A stretch of DNA of 64,000 nucleotides from Bacteroidota bacterium (GTDB taxonomy: Bacteria; Bacteroidota; Bacteroidia; Flavobacteriales; Weeksellaceae): positions 14,772 to 78,771 of the forward strand of contig JAEWIR010000045.1 in NCBI GenBank assembly GCA_023386965.1. Direction: 5' to 3'. Numbering within the stretch: position 1 is the stretch's first letter; every line of letters begins with the position of its first letter. Both the position numbers and the translations under genes were made by a program. A model generated the notes under the pieces. It made no database searches and was not told the DNA's origin. It saw nothing but the letters and a program-made list of their open reading frames with translations. Below are positions 57,094-64,000 of the stretch, one piece after another.

Positions 57094-57843
57094 ATGCTGT
57101 CAGTAAAAGATCAAATCAATCCCGAGCATCTTCCCCGTCATGTGGCCATTATTATGGATGGAAACGGCAGGTGGGCGAAATCCCGGGGAAAGGAACGTAC
57201 ATACGGACACAAAAGTGCTTTAACGGCAGTTAGAGATGCCATTAATGCCTGTAATGAGATACATATTCCCTATCTCACTCTTTACACTTTTTCTTCAGAG
57301 AACTGGAACCGGCCTAATGACGAAGTAAACAGTCTAATGAATCTGCTGGCGGAAACGCTTTTGCTGGAGGCTGAGGAAATTTTTACGAAAGGTTTGCGTT
57401 TACACATCATTGGCGATATAGAAAAGTTGCCGGATTTGGTGCGCGATCAGTTGCAGAATGTAATGGATCTTACCAAAGACAACAAGCGGGGAAATCTGAT
57501 CCTGGCATTAAGTTACGGCTCCCAGAAGGAAATCCTGAATGCAGTAAAGCAGATCAGCAGTAAAGTTAAGGTCGGTGAGATCAGTGAAGAGGATATAGAC
57601 GAAAAGTTGTTTGAAGATCATCTTTACACAAAAGACTTCCCACCTGTTGATCTGATGATCCGTACCAGCGGCGAAGTGAGAATAAGTAATTTTCTTCTTT
57701 GGCAGATGGCCTATGCGGAAATGCAGTTTTTGGATATGCTTTGGCCGGACTTTAACCGTGAAACCTTTTTCCGCTGTATCCTGGACTACCAGATGAAGGA
57801 AAGGAGATATGGCAAGACCAGTGAACAGTTGGAGCACGAATAA
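57094..57843 (+). CDS. uppS: Undecaprenyl diphosphate synthase (isoprenyl transferase)
   Basis: 249-residue cis-prenyltransferase that makes the C55 lipid carrier for peptidoglycan and polysaccharide synthesis. Signature pieces are VAIIMDGNGRWAKSRG with the catalytic Asp, LTLYTFSSENWNRP, and DLMIRTSGEVRISNFLLWQ with the conserved Arg and Ser. It lies 25 bases upstream of bamA in an envelope operon. Confidence 0.95.
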   Translation: MLSVKDQINPEHLPRHVAIIMDGNGRWAKSRGKERTYGHKSALTAVRDAINACNEIHIPYLTLYTFSSENWNRPNDEVNSLMNLLAETLLLEAEEIFTKGLRLHIIGDIEKLPDLVRDQLQNVMDLTKDNKRGNLILALSYGSQKEILNAVKQISSKVKVGEISEEDIDEKLFEDHLYTKDFPPVDLMIRTSGEVRISNFLLWQMAYAEMQFLDMLWPDFNRETFFRCILDYQMKERRYGKTSEQLEHE

Positions 57844-57868
57844 TTAATTAAAAGTTATTAAATATATA

Positions 57869-60406
57869 ATGAAGTTTAGATTCATCCCTATTATTATGTT
57901 TGTTGCCTCGGCACATTTCTATGGGCAGGTAACTCCGCAAGGGAATCCGCAGGACAATAACCCGGTTTATGCTGAAAGCCAGACAGGGTCCTACAAATTG
58001 CAGGATATTGTGGTAGATGGGGTAAAAAGATATTCTCCGGCACAGATTTTACGTTTTACCGGCTTGTCCAAAGGTGAAATTGTAGATATACCCGGTCAGA
58101 AAATAAGTAATGCCATCCGCAAACTTTGGGAAACCAACTCTTTCTCCGAAGTTGAAGTGTACATTGAAAGCCAGCAGGGCGAAAGTGTGGTGCTCCGTTT
58201 CTATCTTCAGGACCTGAAGGAGCTGGGTGAGGTTACTTTTACCGGTAAAGGAATCGGAAAAGCCAAAAACGAGAAACTGGCTAAAGACAACAATCTTAAG
58301 CCCGGAACTAAAATAACCCAAAACCTTGTTTCCACCATTAAGAGCAATGTACCTAACGAATACATAAAAAAGGGGTTTGCAGATGCCAAAGTGACCATCA
58401 AGGATAAAGTGAATGCTTCCGATCCTAACCTGGTAGACTGGACCATTGAAGTTGAGAAAGGCAAACGGGTGAAGATCGACCGTATTGATTTCGAAGGTAA
58501 CGAGAACGTTTCGGATTCAAGACTAAGGAAAAAAGGCTTCAAAGATACCAAACAGAAAAGATTTGGCATCGGTGCCATTCTGAAACCGTCTAAATTCATA
58601 GAAGAAAAGTACGAAGCTGACAAGCAGAACCTGGTGAACTATTACAATTCCCTGGGGTACCGCGATGCACGGATACTTTCAGATTCAGTGTCCAGAAATG
58701 AGAAGAACAACTTTGAGATCAACTTAAAACTAAACGAAGGTAAGAAATACTATATCGGCGATATTTCCTTTGTTGGGAATACGGCGTTTTCCACAGACTA
58801 TCTGCAGCGACTGCTGGGTTATAAGAGCGGCGATATTTACGATGCGGTAGGATTTAACAAGAAAGTGGGTGAAGATGGCGGTAAGGAAGATGATTCCGAC
58901 ATCAAATCCCTTTATATGAACAACGGTTACCTGTTCTCCAATGTAACTCCGGTTGAAAAGTCGGTGAACGGCGATTCCATCAATCTGGAAGTCCGCATCA
59001 GTGAAGGAGAGAAAGCAACCTGGAACCGCGTGACCTGGAGCGGTAATACCACCACTCATGACCACGTGGTACTTCGTTCGCTTAGAACAAGACCGGGCAA
59101 CCTCTTCGCTAAAAGTGATATTAAGAGAACCTATTTCGACCTTGCGTCAATGTCTTTTTTTGACCCTCAGCAAATCGGTCAGGACATTAAGCCAAACCCA
59201 CAGGACAACACCGTAGATGTGCACTGGTCTTTGGTTGAAAAAGGATCTTCCCAGGTTCAGCTTCAGGCAGGTTATGGTGGCGACAGTTTTATTGGGACAC
59301 TTGGTCTTACGTTTAACAACTTCTCCCTTCGGAATTTCCTGAAGTTCAAGGATTTTAAACCTGTACCTCAGGGTGACGGTCAAATGCTGTCCATTCAGGC
59401 GCAAGCCGGCTATTATTTTCAGAACTATGGTATTTCATTCACCGAGCCATGGTTGTTCGGTACCAAGCCTACAGCGCTTTCTATTGGCGTAAACCAGTCG
59501 CTCGTCAACTACGAGGATCAGTTCGGAATGGATCAGAAACTGAATATTTTTTCTGCCAATGCGGGTCTGAACCGACTTCTGCGCTGGCCGGACGATTACT
59601 TCTCCCTGTATACAGGATTGCAGTTCCAGCGTTATAACTTCAACAATTATCCGTTCCAGTTTGGAGAAACCACGGAGTATAACGGAAATGCCAATAACTT
59701 CAGTATTAATGTGGGCTTAAGCCGTAATTCCGCAGGTATTGACCCGATTTTCCCAACTTCAGGCTCCAATGTGGAAACTTCGGTTAAGTTCACGCCGCCT
59801 TATTCGCTTTTCAGCAATAAAGATTACTCTTCAATGGCTCCGGCAGAGAAGTACAATCTGATGGAGTTCTACAAAGTAAAGGTGAAGAGTGATTTCTATA
59901 ATGAGATCGTTGGTAAACTTGTACTTAGAAGTACTGCTGAAATGGGCTTTATGGATGGCTACAACAGTGAACTCGGTGCACCGCCTTTCGAGAGATTCTA
60001 TGTAGGTGGAACCGGTCTTTTCGGAGGAAGGTTTGACGGCCGTGAGCTTGTACCGCTGCGTGGTTATGAAAATGCAACCACTAACGGTGGAACACGTGAT
60101 GATGTAACTCAGTTGGGTGGAGGTACTATTTACAACCGTTTTTCGTTAGAGTTAAGATATCCGATCTCAATGAACCAAACTGCAAAGATTTACGCGCTTA
60201 CTTTCATGGAAGGAGGTAATGTTTGGAACGATTGGGGCAAATTTAACCCATTCCAGCTAAAACGTTCAGCAGGTGTAGGGGTTAGAGTATACATGGGGGC
60301 CTTCGGTCTTATAGGTTTTGATTTTGCCTACGGATTCGATAAGCCGCTTTATAACAGTGAACCGTCAGGCTGGAAAACACACTTCCTGATGAATCAATCC
60401 TTATAA
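57869..60406 (+). CDS. bamA: Outer-membrane protein assembly factor BamA
   Basis: 845 residues: signal peptide (residues 1-20, cut before QVTPQ), then POTRA repeats to about residue 430 (LQDIVVDGVKRYSPAQILRF, VKIDRIDFEGNENVSDSRLR, YYIGDISFVGNTAFSTDYLQ), then a 16-strand barrel. The C-terminal strand holds GVGVRVYMGAFGLIGFDFAY. It inserts beta-barrel proteins in the outer membrane. The two Skp-like chaperone genes follow directly, as is usual. Confidence 0.95.
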   Translation: MKFRFIPIIMFVASAHFYGQVTPQGNPQDNNPVYAESQTGSYKLQDIVVDGVKRYSPAQILRFTGLSKGEIVDIPGQKISNAIRKLWETNSFSEVEVYIESQQGESVVLRFYLQDLKELGEVTFTGKGIGKAKNEKLAKDNNLKPGTKITQNLVSTIKSNVPNEYIKKGFADAKVTIKDKVNASDPNLVDWTIEVEKGKRVKIDRIDFEGNENVSDSRLRKKGFKDTKQKRFGIGAILKPSKFIEEKYEADKQNLVNYYNSLGYRDARILSDSVSRNEKNNFEINLKLNEGKKYYIGDISFVGNTAFSTDYLQRLLGYKSGDIYDAVGFNKKVGEDGGKEDDSDIKSLYMNNGYLFSNVTPVEKSVNGDSINLEVRISEGEKATWNRVTWSGNTTTHDHVVLRSLRTRPGNLFAKSDIKRTYFDLASMSFFDPQQIGQDIKPNPQDNTVDVHWSLVEKGSSQVQLQAGYGGDSFIGTLGLTFNNFSLRNFLKFKDFKPVPQGDGQMLSIQAQAGYYFQNYGISFTEPWLFGTKPTALSIGVNQSLVNYEDQFGMDQKLNIFSANAGLNRLLRWPDDYFSLYTGLQFQRYNFNNYPFQFGETTEYNGNANNFSINVGLSRNSAGIDPIFPTSGSNVETSVKFTPPYSLFSNKDYSSMAPAEKYNLMEFYKVKVKSDFYNEIVGKLVLRSTAEMGFMDGYNSELGAPPFERFYVGGTGLFGGRFDGRELVPLRGYENATTNGGTRDDVTQLGGGTIYNRFSLELRYPISMNQTAKIYALTFMEGGNVWNDWGKFNPFQLKRSAGVGVRVYMGAFGLIGFDFAYGFDKPLYNSEPSGWKTHFLMNQSL

Positions 60407-60414
60407 ACAAAACA

Positions 60415-60954
60415 ATGAATAAGAGAATCTTCCTGTTTGTCGCACTTCTTTTTATTACATTTTCTGTAAATGCGCAGAAGATTGGAGTCGTGGACACCGA
60501 TTATATTCTGCAGCGCCTCCCTCAGTATAAGGAAGCCGAGGGCAGGCTGAACGCTCAGGTTGATACGTGGCAGAAGGAAATTCAGAACCTTCAGTCGGAA
60601 TATGAGAGAAAGAAGGCCGCGTTCGACAGTGAGAAAGTCCTGCTTATTGGCGAACAGCTGAAGCAGAGAGAAAGGGAGGTGGCCGACCTTGATAAAAATA
60701 TTAAAACTACCTTAAGTCTGCGTTTTGGAACTAACGGCGAAATTGCCAAGTTAAGGGCCAATCTTACACAGCCTTTCCAGGACCAGATTTGGGAAGCGAT
60801 AAGAACAGTATCCGAGAAAAACGGTCTTGGGATCGTACTGGACAAGAGTAACAACATCAGTGTTATTTTCCTCCAGAAAAGGTATGACTACACGGATAAA
60901 GTTTTGGACCTGTTAACAAAAAACACAGGCGGTAAAGCATCGGGTGCAAAATAG
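60415..60954 (+). CDS. OmpH/Skp-like periplasmic chaperone
   Basis: 179 residues with a signal peptide (MNKRIFLFVALLFITFSVNA, cut before Q). The mature part opens with KIGVVDTDYILQRLPQYKEA, the typical Skp beta-strand and helix start, followed by a long coiled coil. It holds outer-membrane protein precursors in the periplasm and delivers them to BamA, whose gene ends 8 bases upstream. Confidence 0.92.
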   Translation: MNKRIFLFVALLFITFSVNAQKIGVVDTDYILQRLPQYKEAEGRLNAQVDTWQKEIQNLQSEYERKKAAFDSEKVLLIGEQLKQREREVADLDKNIKTTLSLRFGTNGEIAKLRANLTQPFQDQIWEAIRTVSEKNGLGIVLDKSNNISVIFLQKRYDYTDKVLDLLTKNTGGKASGAK

Positions 60955-61014
60955 ATTTAACTTCGCCCCCATTAAACAATCAAAAAAAAAGAACCTAAAT
61001 TATTAATCAAAATT

Positions 61015-61509
61015 ATGAGAAAATTAAGTGTATTATTTGCTGCAGTAACGATGTTCATGACTGTTGGAATGGCAAAAGCGCAGAAGATGGCATCCCTGGA
61101 TTACGAGCAGGTACTGTCTCTTATGCCTGAAACGAAGAAAGTTTCAACAGATCTCGAGAACTTCAGTAAATCAAAAGAAGCAGAACTCAAGAAAATGGGA
61201 GATACCTGGCAGGCAGATGTTCAGAAATATCAGGCTGAAGGAGCTAAGCTAACCGAGGCCCAGAGAACAGCTAAGGAAACTGAACTTCAGAAAACACAGC
61301 AGAACCTGCAACAGATGGCAGTAACCGCTCAGCAGGATCTTAACAAAAGAAGAGAATCTTCTCTAAAGCCGATCATCGATAAACTAAATGCAGCGATTGC
61401 TAAAGCTGCCAAAGCAAACGGATGGGATTTTGTTATTGATGCAAGCGCTTTGATCTATAAAGGAGGTCCGGACGCTACCGCTGCTGTAAAGAAGGAGCTC
61501 GGTCTTTAA
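61015..61509 (+). CDS. Second OmpH/Skp-like periplasmic chaperone
   Basis: 164 residues, signal peptide (residues 1-22, ending in AKA before Q), then KMASLDYEQVLSLMPETKKV and a long Gln/Lys/Glu-rich coiled coil (EAELKKMGDTWQADVQKYQA). A paralogue of the preceding gene, with which it shares the general layout but little exact sequence. Two skp copies after bamA are common in Bacteroidota. A terminator follows. Confidence 0.92.
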   Translation: MRKLSVLFAAVTMFMTVGMAKAQKMASLDYEQVLSLMPETKKVSTDLENFSKSKEAELKKMGDTWQADVQKYQAEGAKLTEAQRTAKETELQKTQQNLQQMAVTAQQDLNKRRESSLKPIIDKLNAAIAKAAKANGWDFVIDASALIYKGGPDATAAVKKELGL

Positions 61510-61532
61510 TTTAACAAACATTTATACAGCTT

Positions 61533-61560
61533 AACCACCTTGCATAGAGGTGGTTTTTTT
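61533..61560 (+). terminator. Rho-independent terminator of the bamA-skp operon
   Basis: AACCACCT and AGGTGGTT form an 8-base-pair stem with a short loop, followed by seven T. Confidence 0.88.
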
Positions 61561-61567
61561 ATTTTTG
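61560..61567 (+). promoter_or_regulatory. Minus-7 box of the thioesterase gene, inside the terminator T-tract
   Basis: TATTTTTG matches TAnnTTTG, starts at the last T of the skp terminator and ends 4 bases before the ATG at 61572. Transcription would begin at the start codon, so the mRNA is probably leaderless. Confidence 0.6.
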
Positions 61568-61571
61568 CGCC

Positions 61572-62054
61572 ATGAATAAAGAAATCTCGACACTGGTAAA
61601 AGTGCGTTTCAGTGATTGCGATCCGATAGGACACCTGAATAATGTGAAGTATCTGGAATATATGATGAATGCCCGTGAAGACCATGTAGAGTCTTATTAC
61701 GGTTTTACTTATGAGGAATACTCTCGTAAGACCGGCTGCACCTGGATCACGGTGCAAAATGAAATTGCCTATCTTCGGGAAGTCCGTTTTAACTCCAAAG
61801 TACAGATCAGCAGTAAGACAATTGAGGTGCGCGACCGTATTTCCAAAGTCGAGATCCTGATGAAGAGTGAGGACGGTAAGACTGTAAATGCAGTGCTTTG
61901 GATCACGGTGATCTATTTTAACATGAAAACAAGGAAATCTGAAGTCCATCCGCCGGAGACCCGTGGTATGTTTGAAGAGTTTTTGACGGAAGTTCCGGAG
62001 AAAACCTTTGCCGACAGGGTGGCGTACTTCAGAAAACAGAATAAATCAGCTTAA
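61572..62054 (+). CDS. Acyl-CoA thioesterase (hotdog fold)
   Basis: 160 residues of the 4-hydroxybenzoyl-CoA thioesterase/YbgC type: KVRFSDCDPIGHLNNVKYLE with the catalytic Asp, then MMNAREDHVESYYGFTYEEY. It hydrolyses acyl-CoA esters, exact substrate unknown. It is first in a plus-strand unit with rfbD, which begins 10 bases after its stop. Confidence 0.88.
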   Translation: MNKEISTLVKVRFSDCDPIGHLNNVKYLEYMMNAREDHVESYYGFTYEEYSRKTGCTWITVQNEIAYLREVRFNSKVQISSKTIEVRDRISKVEILMKSEDGKTVNAVLWITVIYFNMKTRKSEVHPPETRGMFEEFLTEVPEKTFADRVAYFRKQNKSA

Positions 62055-62064
62055 TTACACATTA

Positions 62065-62925
62065 ATGAAAAAAATACTTGTTGTTGGAGCCAATGGGCAG
62101 TTAGGAAAATGCCTGCAGAAGTTATCTTCGGATTATGACTGGAGCTATAATTTTATATTTTTATCCTCCGGCGATCTTGATATTACCGATTCAGCAGCGG
62201 TTCTTTCGGTTTTGGAAGAAGAGAAACCGCACTTCTGTATCAATGCGGCTGCTTATACAGCGGTAGACCTGGCTGAGCAGGATGCCGCGCGTGCCTTTGC
62301 AGTAAATGCAGACGGTCCGGGAAATCTGGCAGAAGCCTGTAAAGAAGTAGGCGCGGTGCTCATTCATATATCCACTGATTATGTGTTTGACGGTGACACC
62401 GAAATCTCTTATGATGAGGAAAACTTCACTAATCCCGATGGGGTCTATGCCGCTTCTAAGCTGAAAGGTGAAGAGCTGGTGTTGGAGTCCAATCCAAAAT
62501 CCGTGATCATAAGAACTTCCTGGCTGTATTCGGAACACAATAAGAATTTTGTGAAAACCATGCTTCATCTTTTTGCCGAAAGAGATCAGATAGGCGTGGT
62601 AAACGACCAGTTTGGCCAGCCAACCAACGCAAACGATCTTGCCGACGCCATAATGCAGATCATAAAATCGGAACGGCCGGTTTATGGGATCTTTCATTTT
62701 TCGAACTATGGCGAAACTACCTGGTTTCATTTTGCTAAAAAAATTGCTGAACTGTCCGGTTCTGATATAAAGATCAAAGCACTTACAACCGCAGAATATC
62801 CAACGCCCGCTGCCAGGCCGCGACGCAGCACACTGGCACTGGACAGGATTGAGTCTGCCTACGGAATAGAACCACGGTATTGGGAGAACAGTTTACAGGA
62901 ATGTTTGCAGACTATAATGGTGTGA
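62065..62925 (+). CDS. rfbD: dTDP-4-dehydrorhamnose reductase
   Basis: 286 residues from the ATG at 62065 (the longer frame from 62008 overlaps the thioesterase gene). It makes the last step to dTDP-L-rhamnose with NAD(P)H. The motifs are VVGANGQLGKCLQ (nucleotide binding), HISTDYVFDG and YAASKLKGEELV with the catalytic Tyr-x3-Lys, then IIRTSWLYSEHNKNFVKT. No other rhamnose genes are in the window. The next gene starts 2 bases after the stop. Confidence 0.93.
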   Translation: MKKILVVGANGQLGKCLQKLSSDYDWSYNFIFLSSGDLDITDSAAVLSVLEEEKPHFCINAAAYTAVDLAEQDAARAFAVNADGPGNLAEACKEVGAVLIHISTDYVFDGDTEISYDEENFTNPDGVYAASKLKGEELVLESNPKSVIIRTSWLYSEHNKNFVKTMLHLFAERDQIGVVNDQFGQPTNANDLADAIMQIIKSERPVYGIFHFSNYGETTWFHFAKKIAELSGSDIKIKALTTAEYPTPAARPRRSTLALDRIESAYGIEPRYWENSLQECLQTIMV

Positions 62926-62927
62926 GA

Positions 62928-63605
62928 ATGAGAAAGCTGATCTGTTTGTCGGCAGTAATTGCCGTACATTGGGCGTTTGGCCAGAATGTGATCTGGAACA
63001 AAGTGGTTAAAAGCCGGGAGGGAGCAGAAAAAGAGCTGTACCGGATTAACCCTGAGATTTCAAAGGCCGAATATTTGGGTGAAGTGGAAGTCCAGGGATT
63101 CTCAACTGACGATGCGAAAGTTTTTGGACTTATATATAAGAAGGCTAAAGAAATTGGTGCTAATGCTTTTTCCTGGCGTCCTTATGAAGCCATTGACGGC
63201 AAAGTTCAGAAATTTGATGCCTGGAATTACAGAATCAGTTTATACTATCTGCCCACAGATCAAATTCCTGAGGAGAAAGGGCTGCTCTATATATATGCAC
63301 CACCCGCGCAGGACCAGAGTATTTCTTTGAATAAAGAGAATATAAAGTTTAAGGAGCGCACTTATACAGTAAGGAAGCTTACCGATGGCGAAACCTATAC
63401 ACTGTCTACCCGTAAACTTCTGGGTTCCTCAGTGAAGTTTAAAGCAGATGTAAAACAACCCTCGCAGTATTTGCAGCTTCAGGCCTTCCAGGTACAGTCG
63501 GCACCTTATGGCGAGGCGGGCATTAACCTTAAGTCGGGTGATATTATAAGATTAGAACGCTCATTCGCGGATTTTCTTAGCTTGGTTTATACCCAGCTTA
63601 AATAA
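62928..63605 (+). CDS. Exported protein of unknown function
   Basis: 225 residues from the ATG at 62928, chosen because a signal peptide follows (MRKLICLSAVIAVHWAFGQ). The mature part has beta-type and mixed segments (AEYLGEVEVQGFSTDDAKVF, KAKEIGANAFSWRPYEAIDG). The KEIGANAF pattern recalls small YbjQ/heavy-metal-binding-like or lipoprotein domains where EAx..GANA is frequent, but this is weak. It is co-transcribed with rfbD. Function not known. Confidence 0.75.
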   Translation: MRKLICLSAVIAVHWAFGQNVIWNKVVKSREGAEKELYRINPEISKAEYLGEVEVQGFSTDDAKVFGLIYKKAKEIGANAFSWRPYEAIDGKVQKFDAWNYRISLYYLPTDQIPEEKGLLYIYAPPAQDQSISLNKENIKFKERTYTVRKLTDGETYTLSTRKLLGSSVKFKADVKQPSQYLQLQAFQVQSAPYGEAGINLKSGDIIRLERSFADFLSLVYTQLK

Positions 63606-63746
63606 CCTTAGAGAGTGGGCTGCCTATTTAAGCAGCTTATCCGGGGATATACTCCATACAGAATCTCTTAATAATATTCTCAGTTGAAATTTCCCCCTTC
63701 ACCCTCAGTCATTTACACAATTGCCTGATATTTTTGCATCATTTTA

Positions 63747-63777
63747 TTTGGAGGGAGTGGAAATTTAGGTATCTTTG
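63747..63777 (+). promoter_or_regulatory. Upstream promoter (P1) of a probable rRNA operon
   Basis: TTTG (63747-63750), 19-base spacer, TATCTTTG (63770-63777): a full match to the Bacteroidota consensus. The stretch from 63606 to 63746 holds no gene; a small GCTGC/GCAGC hairpin lies at 63619-63636. The start of the transcript reads CAATCCCAAATCGAGAG. Confidence 0.6.
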
Positions 63778-63874
63778 CAATCCCAAATCGAGAGACCAGG
63801 GAGCGAAGTAGTCAGGGTTTTGGTGGTAAGAGATTAGAGCAGCGAAAAGCGCTTTAAAATTTTATTAAAAAATA

Positions 63875-64000
63875 TTTGGCAGTTTAAAATTAAGTTGTAA
63901 TTTTGCAGTCCCAATTCGAGGTAACGAGATATGGGGAAGCGCAGGAGAGACTTGAGGGGTCAGATTTGAAAGAGGAGTTTACAGTTAAGGCGGTTGTTGC
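63875..64000 (+). promoter_or_regulatory. Second promoter (P2) and leader of a probable rRNA operon
   Basis: TTTG (63875-63878), 19-base spacer, TAATTTTG (63898-63905), the same spacing as P1. The initial transcript CAGTCCCAATTCGAGG repeats that of P1. The following 90 bases are purine-rich and non-coding. Two strong tandem promoters with like start regions are typical of rrn operons, so the 16S gene probably lies just past the right edge. This cannot be confirmed inside the window. Confidence 0.55.

Noticed and set aside
1..64000. tRNA genes
   Set aside because: Intergenic gaps were read for cloverleaf-like segments with a T-arm GGTTC-type motif; none was convincing. A covariance search would be needed to exclude one.

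Overview
The window looks like chromosome of a pigmented flavobacterium (phylum Bacteroidota), probably of the Weeksellaceae/Chryseobacterium group. Several things point there. Exact TAnnTTTG minus-7 boxes stand in front of many genes. There are Bacteroidota-specific families (DUF5687, DUF6089, GLPGLI, a DUF6576-like protein). Most importantly, there is an almost complete flexirubin (aryl polyene-dialkylresorcinol ester) gene cluster. No tRNA or rRNA gene is visible inside the window, but the last 230 bases look like tandem promoters of an rRNA operon starting just beyond the right edge. Taxonomy and product are inferred from sequence only.

Left part, 1-19000: housekeeping genes. The 3' end of recN is followed by an ABC exporter pair (DUF5687 permease plus ATPase). 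A minus-strand group encodes a Nudix hydrolase, XerD, a dCMP/cytidine deaminase and an enoyl-CoA hydratase. A catalase homologue (whose distal histidine is replaced by glycine) is divergent from oxyR. metK sits behind a SAM-II-type riboswitch. Then come an ECF sigma factor with a 44-codon downstream ORF, a YjjG-like HAD phosphatase, a PEGA lipoprotein, and the minus-strand run ileS - dksA-like - two small genes - lspA - trpS.

Middle part, 19100-52000: the flexirubin cluster, in three large transcription units. The plus-strand unit (21804-29783) has tyrosine ammonia-lyase, ketoreductase, ketosynthase, ACP, an LpxL-like acyltransferase, a desaturase-like flavoprotein and a C45-type acyltransferase/hydrolase. 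A PaaK-like aryl-CoA ligase and a divergent flavin halogenase-like enzyme lie at its left edge. The first minus-strand unit (40482-29749) has an ABC exporter, thioesterase, two ketosynthases, a ketosynthase-like fragment, ACP, a chain-length-factor-like protein, polysaccharide deacetylase, LolA, a lipoprotein, a FabZ-like hotdog protein, an exported protein and a GT2-DUF2062 fusion. The second minus-strand unit (51991-43931) has an MMPL/acyltransferase/methyltransferase-like protein joined in frame to DarA, then DarB, two hotdog dehydratase-like proteins, a small protein and a BtrH-like cysteine acyltransferase. Together they would make 4-coumarate, extend it to an aryl polyene, build a dialkylresorcinol, join the two by an ester bond and place the product in the outer membrane.

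A non-pigment island (40688-43925) splits the two minus-strand pigment units. It carries small exported proteins, a GLPGLI protein and two AT-rich orphan genes bracketed by a 25-base inverted repeat.

Right part, 52200-64000: topA, a degenerate arginase/formimidoylglutamase-fold protein, a DUF6089 outer-membrane protein, uppS, bamA, two Skp/OmpH chaperones, a thioesterase, rfbD, an exported protein and the presumed rrn promoters.

The most notable observations are the His-less catalase beside oxyR, the in-frame DarA fusion, the complementary loss of catalytic residues in the hotdog dehydratases, the candidate ester-forming enzymes, and the inverted-repeat cassette.
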